Position numbers and translations under genes: made by a program. Below are positions 21,462 through 33,166 of a stretch of 64,000 bases of DNA, in pieces; positions within the stretch are counted from its first letter, which is position 1, and the number at the start of each line of letters is the position of its first letter. Below the pieces are notes generated by a model that saw only the letters and a program-made list of their open reading frames with translations, had not been told where the DNA came from and ran no database searches. Location of the stretch: NCBI RefSeq assembly GCF_022682495.2, contig NW_026527287.1, positions 1 through 64,000 on the forward strand, in the 5' to 3' direction. The DNA is from Desmodus rotundus. Its lineage: Eukaryota; Chordata; Mammalia; Chiroptera; Phyllostomidae.

Positions 21462-23413
21462 CCCAGCAGCTCTCCCACCCCCGCAGAGGCAGAGTGCCAG
21501 GGAAGAACTAGGGACCTGGGGCCGGGAAGAGGGGCCGGCCACGGTTCCGCGCCAGGTGGAGCGGGTCCCGGCGGGCGGGTGGGCGGGACCCTCGTCCACG
21601 GACCGGTCCTCCCGTGGGGAGTCTGGCCCGTGCCCCGCCTGGGAGGCTAAGAGCCTTGCTTCGCCTGCAACGCCCCCACCCTGCCACAAGGCGGCAGACT
21701 TGGACCCAGCCGCTTCAGCCCTCCAGTCTGTGCAGAACCACCCAAAAATGGAGTGTGACCGCTGCGACCTCAGTCCCCCAGAGCTCGAACCCCGACCTCT
21801 GTGAGGGAATCGGCGGCCTCCTGTCCTTGGCGTCCGCAAAAGGCATTCACCTGCGGTGAACCAGGGCCTCGGGAGAGCAGGGCCAGGCCCCATGGTAGGA
21901 GCCCGGGGGAGGCAACGGCAGCCTCTGCGGCCAGGCCTCGGGCTCTCGCCGGGGCTCTCTCGGGGCGCGGGCACCCTCTCTCGCCTAGAGAGTGCCCACG
22001 CCGTCCCTTGACCCCAGCGAGACACCTGCTTCCCGTGACAAGAGGCCCCCTGCCTCCATGGAGCTTGGAACTCTGGGGCCGGGCTGCGGGTCACTGGGCT
22101 AAGTGGCTGGAAACGCGCAGACCCCTCCGTCCCGACCGCCCCACTGCGAAGATCCCCCTGCTCTTCCATCCGTAGGGGGGTCGCCCCTTACGGATGGAAG
22201 AGCAGGGGGGAGGCCCCCAGGAGATGGCATTTGTCAGAGCCGCAGCTGGCCGGTTTCGGGCCGAGACGCGGGACCCGGCAGGTAGAGGGCAGGCAGCCCC
22301 ACCAGAAGCCTCCCTCGGGGCAACGGGCCCCACCCTGGACATCTCAGGCCTGCTTCACAGAGTCCCTGGGGTCCTGTCCGTGGAACTGGAAGCTCTCCCC
22401 GCCACCCAGAGGTCCGTTCCTTTGCCCGTGGACCACACTTGCCGGCGCGTCTCCCACCCCGGCAGAGGCAGAGTGCCAAGGGAGAACTAGGGACCCGGGG
22501 CCACGATGAGGGGCGGGCCAGGGTTCCGCGCCTGGTGGGCAGGGGCCCGGGCGGTCCGGACCCACGCCCAGGGACCCCGTCTCCCGGGGGGACTCGGGCC
22601 TGAGGCCTGCCTGGGGGGCTGAGAGTCTTTCTGGGCTCAAACGGCCCCACCCTGCCCCGAGGCGGCAAACGTGCACCGAGACGCTTCGACTCTCTAAAGT
22701 CTGGGCTGGACTTGGCGAGAAGGGACTGTGTCCGCTGGGACCCGGGTCCCACAGAGCTCGAACCCCCCTCCCCGTGAAGGCATCCGCGGCCTGTGGTCCT
22801 TGGTGTCCGCAAAAGGCATTCACCTGCGGAGAACCTGGGCCCAGGTGAGCGGGACCAGGCCCCACGGCAGGAGCCTAGGGAGGCCCCTGGAGCCACGGGG
22901 GCCAGGGCCGGGCATTTTCCCGGGTGCTCTCTCGGGTCCCGGGTGCCCTCTCTCGCCCGGGGAGTGCCCACGCCGTCCCTTGACCCCCGCAGGACGCCTG
23001 CATCCCGCCATAAGCGGCCCACCTCCTCCACGGAGCGCGGACACAGGGGGCCGGGGTGCGAGCAACTGGCCTACGTGGCGGCAAACCCGCAGACCCCTCC
23101 GTCCCGTCCCCGCCACTGCGAAGATCCCCCTGTTCTTCCATCCGTAAAGGGGTCCCCCTTTACGGATGGAAGAACAGGGGGGAGGCGCCCAGGAGATGGC
23201 TTTTGTCCGAGCCGCGGCTGGGTGGTTTTCGGGCCAAGAGGCGGGGCCGCGCAGGCGCAGGCAGGCCCCCCCACCACAAGCATCCCTCCGGGCAACGTGC
23301 CCCCCCCCTTGAGATATCAGGCCAGGTCCACAGGGTCCCTGGGCTGGTGTCAGAGTTAACGGAAGCCCTCCCTGCCATCCAGAGGACCGTGCGTTTTCCC
23401 GTGGACCACACTT
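21462..23413. repeat. Unit 12 (1,952 bp, one extra G)
   Basis: Alleles C C G G G G | T. An extra G sits in GCGGGTCCC at 21563-21565, the only indel outside 27.2-33.1 kb. Palindromes are 22154-22209 and 23126-23181. The insertion joins two reading frames and creates a spurious 433-codon minus-strand ORF (20868-22169). Confidence 0.95.
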
Positions 23414-25364
23414 CCCAGCAGCTCTCCCACCCCCGCAGAGGCAGAGTGCCAGGGAAGAACTAGGGACCTGGGGCCGGGAAGAGGGGCCGGCCACGGTTCC
23501 GCGCCAGGTGGAGCGGTCCCGGCGGGCGGGTGGGCGGGACCCTCGTCCACGGACCGGTCCTCCCGTGGGGAGTCTGGCCCGTGCCCCGCCTGGGAGGCTA
23601 AGAGCCTTGCTTCGCCTGCAACGCCCCCACCCTGCCACAAGGCGGCAGACTTGGACCCAGCCGCTTCAGCCCTCCAGTCTGTGCAGAACCACCCAAAAAT
23701 GGAGTGTGACCGCTGCGACCTCAGTCCCCCAGAGCTCGAACCCCGACCTCTGTGAGGGAATCGGCGGCCTCCTGTCCTTGGCGTCCGCAAAAGGCATTCA
23801 CCTGCGGTGAACCAGGGCCTCGGGAGAGCAGGGCCAGGCCCCATGGTAGGAGCCCGGGGGAGGCAACGGCAGCCTCTGCGGCCAGGCCTCGGGCTCTCGC
23901 CGGGGCTCTCTCGGGGCGCGGGCACCCTCTCTCGCCTAGAGAGTGCCCACGCCGTCCCTTGACCCCAGCGAGACACCTGCTTCCCGTGACAAGAGGCCCC
24001 CTGCCTCCATGGAGCTTGGAACTCTGGGGCCGGGCTGCGGGTCACTGGGCTAAGTGGCTGGAAACGCGCAGACCCCTCCGTCCCGACCGCCCCACTGCGA
24101 AGATCCCCCTGCTCTTCCATCCGTAGGGGGGTCGCCCCTTACGGATGGAAGAGCAGGGGGGAGGCCCCCAGGAGATGGCATTTGTCAGAGCCGCAGCTGG
24201 CCGGTTTCGGGCCGAGACGCGGGACCCGGCAGGTAGAGGGCAGGCAGCCCCACCAGAAGCCTCCCTCGGGGCAACGGGCCCCACCCTGGACATCTCAGGC
24301 CTGCTTCACAGAGTCCCTGGGGTCCTGTCCGTGGAACTGGAAGCTCTCCCCGCCACCCAGAGGTCCGTTCCTTTGCCCGTGGACCACACTTGCCGGCGCG
24401 TCTCCCACCCCGGCAGAGGCAGAGTGCCAAGGGAGAACTAGGGACCCGGGGCCACGATGAGGGGCGGGCCAGGGTTCCGCGCCTGGTGGGCAGGGGCCCG
24501 GGCGGTCCGGACCCACGCCCAGGGACCCCGTCTCCCGGGGGGACTCGGGCCTGAGGCCTGCCTGGGGGGCTGAGAGTCTTTCTGGGCTCAAACGGCCCCA
24601 CCCTGCCCCGAGGCGGCAAACGTGCACCGAGACGCTTCGACTCTCTAAAGTCTGGGCTGGACTTGGCGAGAAGGGACTGTGTCCGCTGGGACCCGGGTCC
24701 CACAGAGCTCGAACCCCCCTCCCCGTGAAGGCATCCGCGGCCTGTGGTCCTTGGTGTCCGCAAAAGGCATTCACCTGCGGAGAACCTGGGCCCAGGTGAG
24801 CGGGACCAGGCCCCACGGCAGGAGCCTAGGGAGGCCCCTGGAGCCACGGGGGCCAGGGCCGGGCATTTTCCCGGGTGCTCTCTCGGGTCCCGGGTGCCCT
24901 CTCTCGCCCGGGGAGTGCCCACGCCGTCCCTTGACCCCCGCAGGACGCCTGCATCCCGCCATAAGCGGCCCACCTCCTCCACGGAGCGCGGACACAGGGG
25001 GCCGGGGTGCGAGCAACTGGCCTACGTGGCGGCAAACCCGCAGACCCCTCCGTCCCGTCCCCGCCACTGCGAAGATCCCCCTGTTCTTCCATCCGTAAAG
25101 GGGTCCCCCTTTACGGATGGAAGAACAGGGGGGAGGCGCCCAGGAGATGGCTTTTGTCCGAGCCGCGGCTGGGTGGTTTTCGGGCCAAGAGGCGGGGCCG
25201 CGCAGGCGCAGGCAGGCCCCCCCACCACAAGCATCCCTCCGGGCAACGTGCCCCCCCCCTTGAGATATCAGGCCAGGTCCACAGGGTCCCTGGGCTGGTG
25301 TCAGAGTTAACGGAAGCCCTCCCTGCCATCCAGAGGACCGTGCGTTTTCCCGTGGACCACACTT
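23414..25364. repeat. Unit 13
   Basis: Complete, 1,951 bp. Alleles C C G G G G | T; palindromes 24105-24160 and 25077-25132. Confidence 0.95.
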
Positions 25365-27314
25365 CCCAGCAGCTCTCCCACCCCCGCAGAGGCAGAGTGC
25401 CAGGGAAGAACTAGGGACCTGGGGCCGGGAAGAGGGGCCGGCCACGGTTCCGCGCCAGGTGGAGCGGTCCCGGCGGGCGGGTGGGCGGGACCCTCGTCCA
25501 CGGACCGGTCCTCCCGTGGGGAGTCTGGCCCGTGCCCCGCCTGGGAGGCTAAGAGCCTTGCTTCGCCTGCAACGCCCCCACCCTGCCACAAGGCGGCAGA
25601 CTTGGACCCAGCCGCTTCAGCCCTCCAGTCTGTGCAGAACCACCCAAAAATGGAGTGTGACCGCTGCGACCTCAGTCCCCCAGAGCTCGAACCCCGACCT
25701 CTGTGAGGGAATCGGCGGCCTCCTGTCCTTGGCGTCCGCAAAAGGCATTCACCTGCGGTGAACCAGGGCCTCGGGAGAGCAGGGCCAGGCCCCATGGTAG
25801 GAGCCCGGGGGAGGCAACGGCAGCCTCTGCGGCCAGGCCTCGGGCTCTCGCCGGGGCTCTCTCGGGGCGCGGGCACCCTCTCTCGCCTAGAGAGTGCCCA
25901 CGCCGTCCCTTGACCCCAGCGAGACACCTGCTTCCCGTGACAAGAGGCCCCCTGCCTCCATGGAGCTTGGAACTCTGGGGCCGGGCTGCGGGTCACTGGG
26001 CTAAGTGGCTGGAAACGCGCAGACCCCTCCGTCCCGACCGCCCCACTGCGAAGATCCCCCTGCTCTTCCATCCGTAGGGGGGTCGCCCCTTACGGATGGA
26101 AGAGCAGGGGGGAGGCCCCCAGGAGATGGCATTTGTCAGAGCCGCAGCTGGCCGGTTTCGGGCCGAGACGCGGGACCCGGCAGGTAGAGGGCAGGCAGCC
26201 CCACCAGAAGCCTCCCTCGGGGCAACGGGCCCCACCCTGGACATCTCAGGCCTGCTTCACAGAGTCCCTGGGGTCCTGTCCGTGGAACTGGAAGCTCTCC
26301 CCGCCACCCAGAGGTCCGTTCCTTTGCCCGTGGACCACACTTGCCGGCGCGTCTCCCACCCCGGCAGAGGCAGAGTGCCAAGGGAGAACTAGGGACCCGG
26401 GGCCACGATGAGGGGCGGGCCAGGGTTCCGCGCCTGGTGGGCAGGGGCCCGGGCGGTCCGGACCCACGCCCAGGGACCCCGTCTCCCGGGGGGACTCGGG
26501 CCTGAGGCCTGCCTGGGGGGCTGAGAGTCTTTCTGGGCTCAAACGGCCCCACCCTGCCCCGAGGCGGCAAACGTGCACCGAGACGCTTCGACTCTCTAAA
26601 GTCTGGGCTGGACTTGGCGAGAAGGGACTGTGTCCGCTGGGACCCGGGTCCCACAGAGCTCGAACCCCCCTCCCCGTGAAGGCATCCGCGGCCTGTGGTC
26701 CTTGGTGTCCGCAAAAGGCATTCACCTGCGGAGAACCTGGGCCCAGGTGAGCGGGACCAGGCCCCACGGCAGGAGCCTAGGGAGGCCCCTGGAGCCACGG
26801 GGGCCAGGGCCGGGCATTTTCCCGGGTGCTCTCTCGGGTCCCGGGTGCCCTCTCTCGCCCGGGGAGTGCCCACGCCGTCCCTTGACCCCCGCAGGACGCC
26901 TGCATCCCGCCATAAGCGGCCCACCTCCTCCACGGAGCGCGGACACAGGGGGCCGGGGTGCGAGCAACTGGCCTACGTGGCGGCAAACCCGCAGACCCCT
27001 CCGTCCCGTCCCCGCCACTGCGAAGATCCCCCTGTTCTTCCATCCGTAAAGGGGTCCCCCTTTACGGATGGAAGAACAGGGGGGAGGCGCCCAGGAGATG
27101 GCTTTTGTCCGAGCCGCGGCTGGGTGGTTTTCGGGCCAAGAGGCGGGGCCGCGCAGGCGCAGGCAGGCCCCCCCACCACAAGCATCCCTCCGGGCAACGT
27201 GCCCCCCCCTTGAGATATCAGGCCAGGTCCACAGGGTCCCTGGGCTGGTGTCAGAGTTAACGGAAGCCCTCCCTGCCATCCAGAGGACCGTGCGTTTTCC
27301 CGTGGACCACACTT
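25365..27314. repeat. Unit 14 (1,950 bp)
   Basis: Alleles C C G G G G | T. The C9 tract is C8 at 27202-27209. Palindromes are 26056-26111 and 27028-27083. Confidence 0.95.
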
Positions 27315-29264
27315 CCCAGCAGCTCTCCCACCCCCGCAGAGGCAGAGTGCCAGGGAAGAACTAGGGACCTGGGGCCGGGAAGAGGGGCCGGCCACGGTTC
27401 CGCGCCAGGTGGAGCGGTCCCGGCGGGCGGGTGGGCGGGACCCTCGTCCACGGACCGGTCCTCCCGTGGGGAGTCTGGCCCGTGCCCCGCCTGGGAGGCT
27501 AAGAGCCTTGCTTCGCCTGCAACGCCCCCACCCTGCCACAAGGCGGCAGACTTGGACCCAGCCGCTTCAGCCCTCCAGTCTGTGCAGAACCACCCAAAAA
27601 TGGAGTGTGACCGCTGCGACCTCAGTCCCCCAGAGCTCGAACCCCGACCTCTGTGAGGGAATCGGCGGCCTCCTGTCCTTGGCGTCCGCAAAAGGCATTC
27701 ACCTGCGGTGAACCAGGGCCTCGGGAGAGCAGGGCCAGGCCCCATGGTAGGAGCCCGGGGGAGGCAACGGCAGCCTCTGCGGCCAGGCCTCGGGCTCTCG
27801 CCGGGGCTCTCTCGGGGCGCGGGCACCCTCTCTCGCCTAGAGAGTGCCCACGCCGTCCCTTGACCCCAGCGAGACACCTGCTTCCCGTGACAAGAGGCCC
27901 CCTGCCTCCATGGAGCTTGGAACTCTGGGGCCGGGCTGCGGGTCACTGGGCTAAGTGGCTGGAAACGCGCAGACCCCTCCGTCCCGACCGCCCCACTGCG
28001 AAGATCCCCCTGCTCTTCCATCCGTAGGGGGGTCGCCCCTTACGGATGGAAGAGCAGGGGGGAGGCCCCCAGGAGATGGCATTTGTCAGAGCCGCAGCTG
28101 GCCGGTTTCGGGCCGAGACGCGGGACCCGGCAGGTAGAGGGCAGGCAGCCCCACCACAAGCCTCCCTCGGGGCAACGGGCCCCACCCTGGACATCTCAGG
28201 CCTGCTTCACAGAGTCCCTGGGGTCCTGTCCGTGGAACTGGAAGCTCTCCCCGCCACCCAGAGGTCCGTTCCTTTGCCCGTGGACCACACTTGCCGGCGC
28301 GTCTCCCACCCCGGCAGAGGCAGAGTGCCAAGGGAGAACTAGGGACCCGGGGCCACGATGAGGGGCGGGCCAGGGTTCCGCGCCTGGTGGGCAGGGGCCC
28401 GGGCGGTCCGGACCCACGCCCAGGGACCCCGTCTCCCGGGGGGACTCGGGCCTGAGGCCTGCCTGGGGGGCTGAGAGTCTTTCTGGGCTCAAACGGCCCC
28501 ACCCTGCCCCGAGGCGGCAAACGTGCACCGAGACGCTTCGACTCTCTAAAGTCTGGGCTGGACTTGGCGAGAAGGGACTGTGTCCGCTGGGACCCGGGTC
28601 CCACAGAGCTCGAACCCCCCTCCCCGTGAAGGCATCCGCGGCCTGTGGTCCTTGGTGTCCGCAAAAGGCATTCACCTGCGGAGAACCTGGGCCCAGGTGA
28701 GCGGGACCAGGCCCCACGGCAGGAGCCTAGGGAGGCCCCTGGAGCCACGGGGGCCAGGGCCGGGCATTTTCCCGGGTGCTCTCTCGGGTCCCGGGTGCCC
28801 TCTCTCGCCCGGGGAGTGCCCACGCCGTCCCTTGACCCCCGCAGGACGCCTGCATCCCGCCATAAGCGGCCCACCTCCTCCACGGAGCGCGGACACAGGG
28901 GGCCGGGGTGCGAGCAACTGGCCTACGTGGCGGCAAACCCGCAGACCCCTCCGTCCCGTCCCCGCCACTGCGAAGATCCCCCTGTTCTTCCATCCGTAAA
29001 GGGGTCCCCCTTTACGGATGGAAGAACAGGGGGGAGGCGCCCAGGAGATGGCTTTTGTCCGAGCCGCGGCTGGGTGGTTTTCGGGCCAAGAGGCGGGGCC
29101 GCGCAGGCGCAGGCAGGCCCCCCCACCACAAGCATCCCTCCGGGCAACGTGCCCCCCCCTTGAGATATCAGGCCAGGTCCACAGGGTCCCTGGGCTGGTG
29201 TCAGAGTTAACGGAAGCCCTCCCTGCCATCCAGAGGACCGTGCGTTTTCCCGTGGACCACACTT
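27315..29264. repeat. Unit 15 (1,950 bp)
   Basis: Alleles C C G G C G | T. The C9 tract is C8 at 29152-29159. Palindromes are 28006-28061 and 28978-29033. First of four successive units with 843C. Confidence 0.95.
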
Positions 29265-31215
29265 CCCAGCAGCTCTCCCACCCCCGCAGAGGCAGAGTGC
29301 CAGGAAGAACTAGGGACCTGGGGCCGGGAAGAGGGGCCGGCCACGGTTCCGCGCCAGGTGGAGCGGTCCCGGGCGGGCGGGTGGGCGGGACCCTCGTCCA
29401 CGGACCGGTCCTCCCGTGGGGAGTCTGGCCCGTGCCCCGCCTGGGAGGCTAAGAGCCTTGCTTCGCCTGCAACGCCCCCACCCTGCCACAAGGCGGCAGA
29501 CTTGGACCCAGCCGCTTCAGCCCTCCAGTCTGTGCAGAACCACCCAAAAATGGAGTGTGACCGCTGCGACCTCAGTCCCCCAGAGCTCGAACCCCGACCT
29601 CTGTGAGGGAATCGGCGGCCTCCTGTCCTTGGCGTCCGCAAAAGGCATTCACCTGCGGTGAACCAGGGCCTCGGAGAGCAGGGCCAGGCCCCATGGTAGG
29701 AGCCCGGGGGAGGCAACGGCAGCCTCTGCGGCCAGGCCTCGGGCTCTCGCCGGGGCTCTCTCGGGGCGCGGGCACCCTCTCTCGCCTAGAGAGTGCCCAC
29801 GCCGTCCCTTGACCCCAGCGAGACACCTGCTTCCCGTGACAAGAGGCCCCCCTGCCTCCATGGAGCTTGGAACTCTGGGGCCGGGCTGCGGGTCACTGGG
29901 CTAAGTGGCTGGAAACGCGCAGACCCTCCGTCCCGACCGCCCCACTGCGAAGATCCCCCTGCTCTTCCATCCGTAGGGGGTCGCCCCTTACGGATGGAAG
30001 AACAGGGGGGAGGCCCCCAGGAGATGGCATTTGTCAGAGCCGCAGCTGGCCGGTTTCGGGCCGAGACGCGGGACCCGGCAGGTAGAGGGCAGGCAGCCCC
30101 ACCACAAGCCTCCCTCGGGGCAACGGGCCCCACCCTGGACATCTCAGGCCTGCTTCACAGAGTCCCTGGGGGTCCTGTCCGTGGAACTGGAAGCTCTCCC
30201 CGCCACCCAGAGGTCCGTTCCTTTGCCCGTGGACCACACTTGCCGGCGCGTCTCCCACCCCGGCAGAGGCAGAGTGCCAAGGGAGAACTAGGGACCCGGG
30301 GCCACGATGAGGGGCGGGCCAGGGTTCCGCGCCTGGTGGGCAGGGGCCCGGGCGGTCCGGACCCACGCCCAGGGACCCCGTCTCCCGGGGGGACTCGGGC
30401 CTGAGGCCTGCCTGGGGGGCTGAGAGTCTTTCTGGGCTCAAACGGCCCCACCCTGCCCCGAGGCGGCAAACGTGCACCGAGACGCTTCGACTCTCTAAAG
30501 TCTGGGCTGGACTTGGCGAGAAGGGACTGTGTCCGCTGGGACCCGGGTCCCACAGAGCTCGAACCCCCCTCCCCGTGAAGGCATCCGCGGCCTGTGGTCC
30601 TTGGTGTCCGCAAAAGGCATTCACCTGCGGAGAACCTGGGCCCAGGTGAGCGGGACCAGGCCCCACGGCAGGAGCCTAGGGAGGCCCCTGGAGCCACGGG
30701 GGCCAGGGCCGGGCATTTTCCCGGGTGCTCTCTCGGGTCCCGGGTGCCCTCTCTCGCCCGGGGAGTGCCCACGCCGTCCCTTGACCCCCGCAGGACGCCT
30801 GCATCCCGCCATAAGCGGCCCACCTCCTCCACGGAGCGCGGACACAGGGGGCCGGGGGTGCGAGCAACTGGCCTACGTGGCGGCAAACCCGCAGACCCCT
30901 CCGTCCCGTCCCCGCCACTGCGAAGATCCCCCTGTTCTTCCATCCGTAAAGGGGTCCCCCTTTACGGATGGAAGAACAGGGGGGAGGCGCCCAGGAGATG
31001 GCTTTTGTCCGAGCCGCGGCTGGGTGGTTTTCGGGCCAAGAGGCGGGGCCGCGCAGGCGCAGGCAGGCCCCCCCACCACAAGCATCCCTCCGGGCAACGT
31101 GCCCCCCCCCTTGAGATATCAGGCCAGGTCCACAGGGTCCCTGGGCTGGTGTCAGAGTTAACGGAAGCCCTCCCTGCCATCCAGAGGACCGTGCGTTTTC
31201 CCGTGGACCACACTT
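29265..31215. repeat. Unit 16 (many one-base indels)
   Basis: Net length is 1,951 bp, but it contains eight one-base indels: minus G at 29303-29304, plus G at 29371-29373, minus G at 29673-29674, plus C at 29847-29852, minus C at 29924-29926, minus G at 29976-29980, plus G at 30168-30172 and plus G at 30854-30858. All change homopolymer length. Alleles C C A G C G | T; palindromes 29955-30009 (C-A mismatch, one base shorter) and 30928-30983. It is the most aberrant copy in the window. Confidence 0.93.
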
Positions 31216-33166
31216 CCCAGCAGCTCTCCCACCCCCGCAGAGGCAGAGTGCCAGGGAAGAACTAGGGACCTGGGGCCGGGAAGAGGGGCCGGCCACGGTT
31301 CCGCGCCAGGTGGAGCGGTCCCGGCGGGCGGGTGGGCGGGACCCTCGTCCACGGACCGGTCCTCCCGTGGGGAGTCTGGCCCGTGCCCCGCCTGGGAGGC
31401 TAAGAGCCTTGCTTCGCCTGCAACGCCCCCACCCTGCCACAAGGCGGCAGACTTGGACCCAGCCGCTTCAGCCCTCCAGTCTGTGCAGAACCACCCAAAA
31501 ATGGAGTGTGACCGCTGCGACCTCAGTCCCCCAGAGCTCGAACCCCGACCTCTGTGAGGGAATCGGCGGCCTCCTGTCCTTGGCGTCCGCAAAAGGCATT
31601 CACCTGCGGTGAACCAGGGCCTCGGGAGAGCAGGGCCAGGCCCCATGGTAGGAGCCCGGGGGAGGCAACGGCAGCCTCTGCGGCCAGGCCTCGGGCTCTC
31701 GCCGGGGCTCTCTCGGGGCGCGGGCACCCTCTCTCGCCTAGAGAGTGCCCACGCCGTCCCTTGACCCCAGCGAGACACCTGCTTCCCGTGACAAGAGGCC
31801 CCCTGCCTCCATGGAGCTTGGAACTCTGGGGCCGGGCTGCGGGTCACTGGGCTAAGTGGCTGGAAACGCGCAGACCCCTCCGTCCCGACCGCCCCACTGC
31901 GAAGATCCCCCTGTTCTTCCATCCGTAGGGGGGTCGCCCCTTACGGATGGAAGAACAGGGGGGAGGCCCCCAGGAGATGGCATTTGTCAGAGCCGCAGCT
32001 GGCCGGTTTCGGGCCGAGACGCGGGACCCGGCAGGTAGAGGGCAGGCAGCCCCACCACAAGCCTCCCTCGGGGCAACGGGCCCCACCCTGGACATCTCAG
32101 GCCTGCTTCACAGAGTCCCTGGGGTCCTGTCCGTGGAACTGGAAGCTCTCCCCGCCACCCAGAGGTCCGTTCCTTTGCCCGTGGACCACACTTGCCGGCG
32201 CGTCTCCCACCCCGGCAGAGGCAGAGTGCCAAGGGAGAACTAGGGACCCGGGGCCACGATGAGGGGCGGGCCAGGGTTCCGCGCCTGGTGGGCAGGGGCC
32301 CGGGCGGTCCGGACCCACGCCCAGGGACCCCGTCTCCCGGGGGGACTCGGGCCTGAGGCCTGCCTGGGGGGCTGAGAGTCTTTCTGGGCTCAAACGGCCC
32401 CACCCTGCCCCGATGGCGGCAAACGTGCACCGAGACGCTTCGACTCTCTAAAGTCTGGGCTGGACTTGGCGAGAAGGGACTGTGTCCGCTGGGACCCGGG
32501 TCCCACAGAGCTCGAACCCCCCTCCCCGTGAAGGCATCCGCGGCCTGTGGTCCTTGGTGTCCGCAAAAGGCATTCACCTGCGGAGAACCTGGGCCCAGGT
32601 GAGCGGGACCAGGCCCCACGGCAGGAGCCTAGGGAGGCCCCTGGAGCCACGGGGGCCAGGGCCGGGCATTTTCCCGGGTGCTCTCTCGGGTCCCGGGTGC
32701 CCTCTCTCGCCCGGGGAGTGCCCACGCCGTCCCTTGACCCCCGCAGGACGCCTGCATCCCGCCATAAGCGGCCCACCTCCTCCACGGAGCGCGGACACAG
32801 GGGGCCGGGGTGCGAGCAACTGGCCTACGTGGCGGCAAACCCGCAGACCCCTCCGTCCCGTCCCCGCCACTGCGAAGATCCCCCTGTTCTTCCATCCGTA
32901 AAGGGGTCCCCCTTTACGGATGGAAGAACAGGGGGGAGGCGCCCAGGAGATGGCTTTTGTCCGAGCCGCGGCTGGGTGGTTTTCGGGCCAAGAGGCGGGG
33001 CCGCGCAGGCGCAGGCAGGCCCCCCCACCACAAGGCATCCCTCCGGGCAACGTGCCCCCCCCTTGAGATATCAGGCCAGGGACCCTGGGCCCTGGGCTGG
33101 TGTCAGAGTTAACGGAAGCCCTCCCTGCCATCCAGAGGACCGTGCGTTTTCCCGTGGACCACACTT
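31216..33166. repeat. Unit 17 (indels and an altered block)
   Basis: Net 1,951 bp. It has an inserted T at 32414, an inserted G at 33034-33035, C8 at 33055-33062 and a rearranged stretch around 33081-33090 one base shorter than in other units. Alleles C T A G C G | T; palindromes 31907-31962 (fully paired, T-A) and 32880-32935. Confidence 0.93.

Noticed and set aside
20868..22169. 433-codon minus-strand ORF
   Set aside because: It exists only because of the single extra G at 21563-21565, which fuses two ORFs that are separate in the other units.
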